A DNA stretch of 7,634 nt from assembly GCA_958419975.1 (NCBI GenBank), contig CATZIG010000094.1, positions 1 through 7,634 of the forward strand, in the 5' to 3' direction. Position 1 is the stretch's first letter, and each line of letters starts with the position of its first letter. Shown here piece by piece: positions 6,511 to 7,634 of this stretch. This DNA is from an uncultured Collinsella sp. GTDB lineage: Bacteria > Actinomycetota > Coriobacteriia > Coriobacteriales > Coriobacteriaceae. Under the pieces are notes generated by a model. It saw only the letters and a list, made by a program, of their open reading frames with translations. It was not told the origin of the DNA and searched no databases. Both the position numbers and the translations under genes were made by a program.

Positions 6511-6524
6511 GGCGCGAAAGCGCC
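6511..6524 (+). other. GNRA-type hairpin in the degV leader
   Basis: GGCGC and GCGCC form a 5-bp GC stem closed by a GAAA tetraloop, a stable GNRA fold. It ends 6 bases before the Shine-Dalgarno AAAGG (6531-6535). It may affect mRNA stability or initiation; nothing shows ligand control. Confidence 0.4.
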
Positions 6525-6542
6525 CCAACGAAAGGTGCAATT

Positions 6543-7403
6543 ATGTCTTTTGCCATCATAACCGACTCCACGTCGGACATCTCCCCCGCCCGCGCTCAAG
6601 AGCTCGGCATTTACGTGATTCCACTGCATGTGATTATCGAGGGCGAGGACCTGCTCGACCAGGTACAGATTACCGCCCAGGAGTACGTCGCGCGCATGGC
6701 CGGCTCCGAGCAACTGCCGCACACCTCGCAGCCGAGCGCCGGCGAGTTCAAGGCACTCTTTGACCGCGTGCTCGCCGACGGCCATGATAGCGCCATCTTT
6801 ATCTCACTGTGCAGCGAGTGGTCCGCCTGCTATGCCAACGCCAGCCTGACGGCCGAAACGCACGAACTCGACGTGCGCTGCATCGACTCGCGCACCGGCT
6901 CGGGTGCCGAGGGCCTGCTGGTGGAGTACGCGCTGGCCATGCGCGAGGACGGCCGCAGCCTGGACGAGACCGAGGCGCAGATCCGCGCGACGCTGCCCGA
7001 CGCCCACCTGTTGCTGATTCCCCGCACGCTCGAGAACCTCGTTAAGAACGGCCGCGCGCCCAAGCTCGCCGGCCAGCTCACGCAGATGCTCAACATTCGC
7101 CTGGCCGTTTCGCCGAAGTGGAAATCGGGCGAGATCAAGGCCATCAAAAAGGGCCGCGGCGCCAAGCGCATCGTCGCCAACACCATGGCAGACTGCCTCG
7201 CGTTTTTGGCCGAGCATCCGGGCTCCAGCGTGCGCGTGCTCACGACCGGCGCCGCCGAGGAGCAGGAGCTCGTCAGCCAAGCACTCGCAGGCCAAGACTA
7301 TGTAGACGCCGGCACCGGCCCCATCGGCTGCACCATCGCCACCCATGTAGGCGTCGACGCCATCGCCATCAGCTACTGCCCCTGCTACCAACCCGCCAAT
7401 TAG
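6543..7403 (+). CDS. DegV family fatty-acid-binding protein (FakB-like)
   Basis: DegV proteins bind a single fatty acid; characterised members (FakB) present it to the kinase FakA, which makes acyl-phosphate for phospholipid synthesis. The 286-residue product shows the family marks in order: TDSTSD at 7-12, HTSQPS at 60-65 with T61 expected near the fatty-acid carboxylate, DSRTGSGAEGL at 115-125, TLENLVKNGR at 162-171, and the C-terminal THVGVDAIAI at 267-276 with H268. Two motifs are off the usual pattern: ISLCSEWSACY (87-97) where members commonly have SSGLSGTY, and THVGVD where THTGPG is usual. The ATG at 6543 has AAAGG at 6531-6535, 7 bases upstream. It is the only clear plus-strand gene. 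No FakA partner is in the window, so the kinase link is by family only. Confidence 0.92.
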   Translation: MSFAIITDSTSDISPARAQELGIYVIPLHVIIEGEDLLDQVQITAQEYVARMAGSEQLPHTSQPSAGEFKALFDRVLADGHDSAIFISLCSEWSACYANASLTAETHELDVRCIDSRTGSGAEGLLVEYALAMREDGRSLDETEAQIRATLPDAHLLLIPRTLENLVKNGRAPKLAGQLTQMLNIRLAVSPKWKSGEIKAIKKGRGAKRIVANTMADCLAFLAEHPGSSVRVLTTGAAEEQELVSQALAGQDYVDAGTGPIGCTIATHVGVDAIAISYCPCYQPAN

Positions 7404-7418
7404 GGCTACCTATACCAC

Positions 7419-7481
7419 TTGCGGTGGAATAGGGACTGTTTTTGGCTTATCATCCGCAAATCAATCCCTATTCCACCACAA
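7419..7481. repeat. 17-bp inverted repeat downstream of degV
   Basis: Arms 7419-7435 and 7465-7481 match at 16 of 17 positions around a 29-base centre. The one mismatch (7422/7478) becomes a G-U wobble in a minus-strand RNA. The centre also contains CCGCAA (7454-7459), complementary to TTGCGG at 7419-7424 in the left arm, so two mutually exclusive folds are possible. No U-tract follows on either side, so it is not a standard terminator for degV. It lies 19 bases before the next palindrome and may be part of a composite repeat. Confidence 0.7.
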
Positions 7482-7500
7482 CTTAGAAGCAGTTCATTTG

Positions 7501-7558
7501 GGACGGGGCTAAAAAGACTGGTATCAAACGTTTCAGACCAGTCTTTTTAGCCCCGTCC
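7501..7558. terminator. Perfect 22-bp palindrome with an embedded bidirectional terminator
   Basis: Arms 7501-7522 and 7537-7558 are perfectly complementary over 22 bases around a 14-base loop. Inside, GACTGGT (7516-7522) and ACCAGTC (7537-7543) form a stem flanked by five As on the left and five Ts on the right, so an intrinsic terminator can form on both strands: for degV from the left and for a minus-strand gene from the right. The outer GGACGGGGCT/AGCCCCGTCC pairs extend beyond what a terminator needs, so the whole unit may also be a dispersed palindromic repeat. Confidence 0.8.
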
Positions 7559-7634
7559 TATTTTGGCTATCACGGCAGACACGCTCGTCCCACATCAGCC
7601 CGCCCAGGGCGATGTCAACCGCCTCATCGGGGTC
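7533..7634 (-). CDS. Possible 3' end of an unidentified gene entering from the right
   Basis: On the minus strand one frame stays open from the right edge for 33 codons to a TGA at 7535-7533; the other two minus frames stop within 13 codons of the edge. It starts DPDEAVDIALGGLMWDER and ends GLKRLV. The first 25 or so codons look protein-like with mostly C/G third bases, but the last 8 or 9 are encoded by the palindrome at 7501-7558, and the stop lies in its loop. Convergence on a bidirectional terminator supports a gene here. Against it, the plus strand also has an open frame over 7551-7634 with similar codon bias. I do not recognise a family. Confidence 0.35.
   Translation of the reverse strand, partial: DPDEAVDIALGGLMWDERVCRDSQNRTGLKRLV

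Noticed and set aside
7404..7560. CRISPR-like or attachment-site repeats behind degV
   Set aside because: These are two different inverted repeats, not direct repeats with spacers, and no integrase, cas gene or tRNA is nearby.
7551..7634. Plus-strand frame starting with TTG at 7563
   Set aside because: It has reasonable codon use but no ribosome site, sits directly behind a strong terminator, and is too short to judge against the competing minus-strand frame.

Overview
This GC-rich window (roughly 60% by eye) reads as ordinary chromosome of an anaerobic actinobacterium. My best guess is a member of the Coriobacteriia close to Collinsella, based on protein flavour and codon choice; no search was run, so this is inference. 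Nearly everything lies on the minus strand except one DegV-family gene.

Layout from left to right. Positions 1-19 hold only the first codons of a minus-strand gene leaving the window, preceded by its own ribosome binding site and an extended -10 element. Positions 90-126 hold a strong terminator closing the phosphate-transport operon. That operon runs right to left as pstS (Tat-type lipoprotein phosphate receptor), pstC, pstA and pstB (ATPase). The pstC/pstA and pstA/pstB pairs overlap, which indicates translational coupling. No phoU or two-component regulator is visible. The 389-base gap upstream of pstS (3843-4231) holds a leader hairpin, a weak candidate Pho-box array, a UUCG-loop terminator for the next unit, and an unusual nested inverted repeat (4129-4234) whose outer arm includes the stop codon of the neighbouring gene.

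The second minus-strand unit is a HAD-family phosphatase followed 55 bases later by an M20 dipeptidase of the PepV/Sapep type. Divergent from it, on the plus strand, is a DegV (FakB-like) fatty-acid-binding protein. The 156-base intergenic region between them is locally AT-rich and carries four TTCAA/TTGA half-sites phased exactly 8 bases apart.

Downstream of degV (7404-7634) lie two long palindromes in tandem. The second is a perfect 22-bp inverted repeat with a bidirectional terminator inside it. A minus-strand reading frame enters from the right edge and stops in the loop of that palindrome.

The genes suggest phosphate uptake, peptide use, phosphate-ester housekeeping and exogenous fatty-acid handling. 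I see no CRISPR array, tRNA, rRNA, phage gene or transposase, and no gene-encoded system that looks new. The most unusual material is the non-coding palindromic elements at gene 3' ends.
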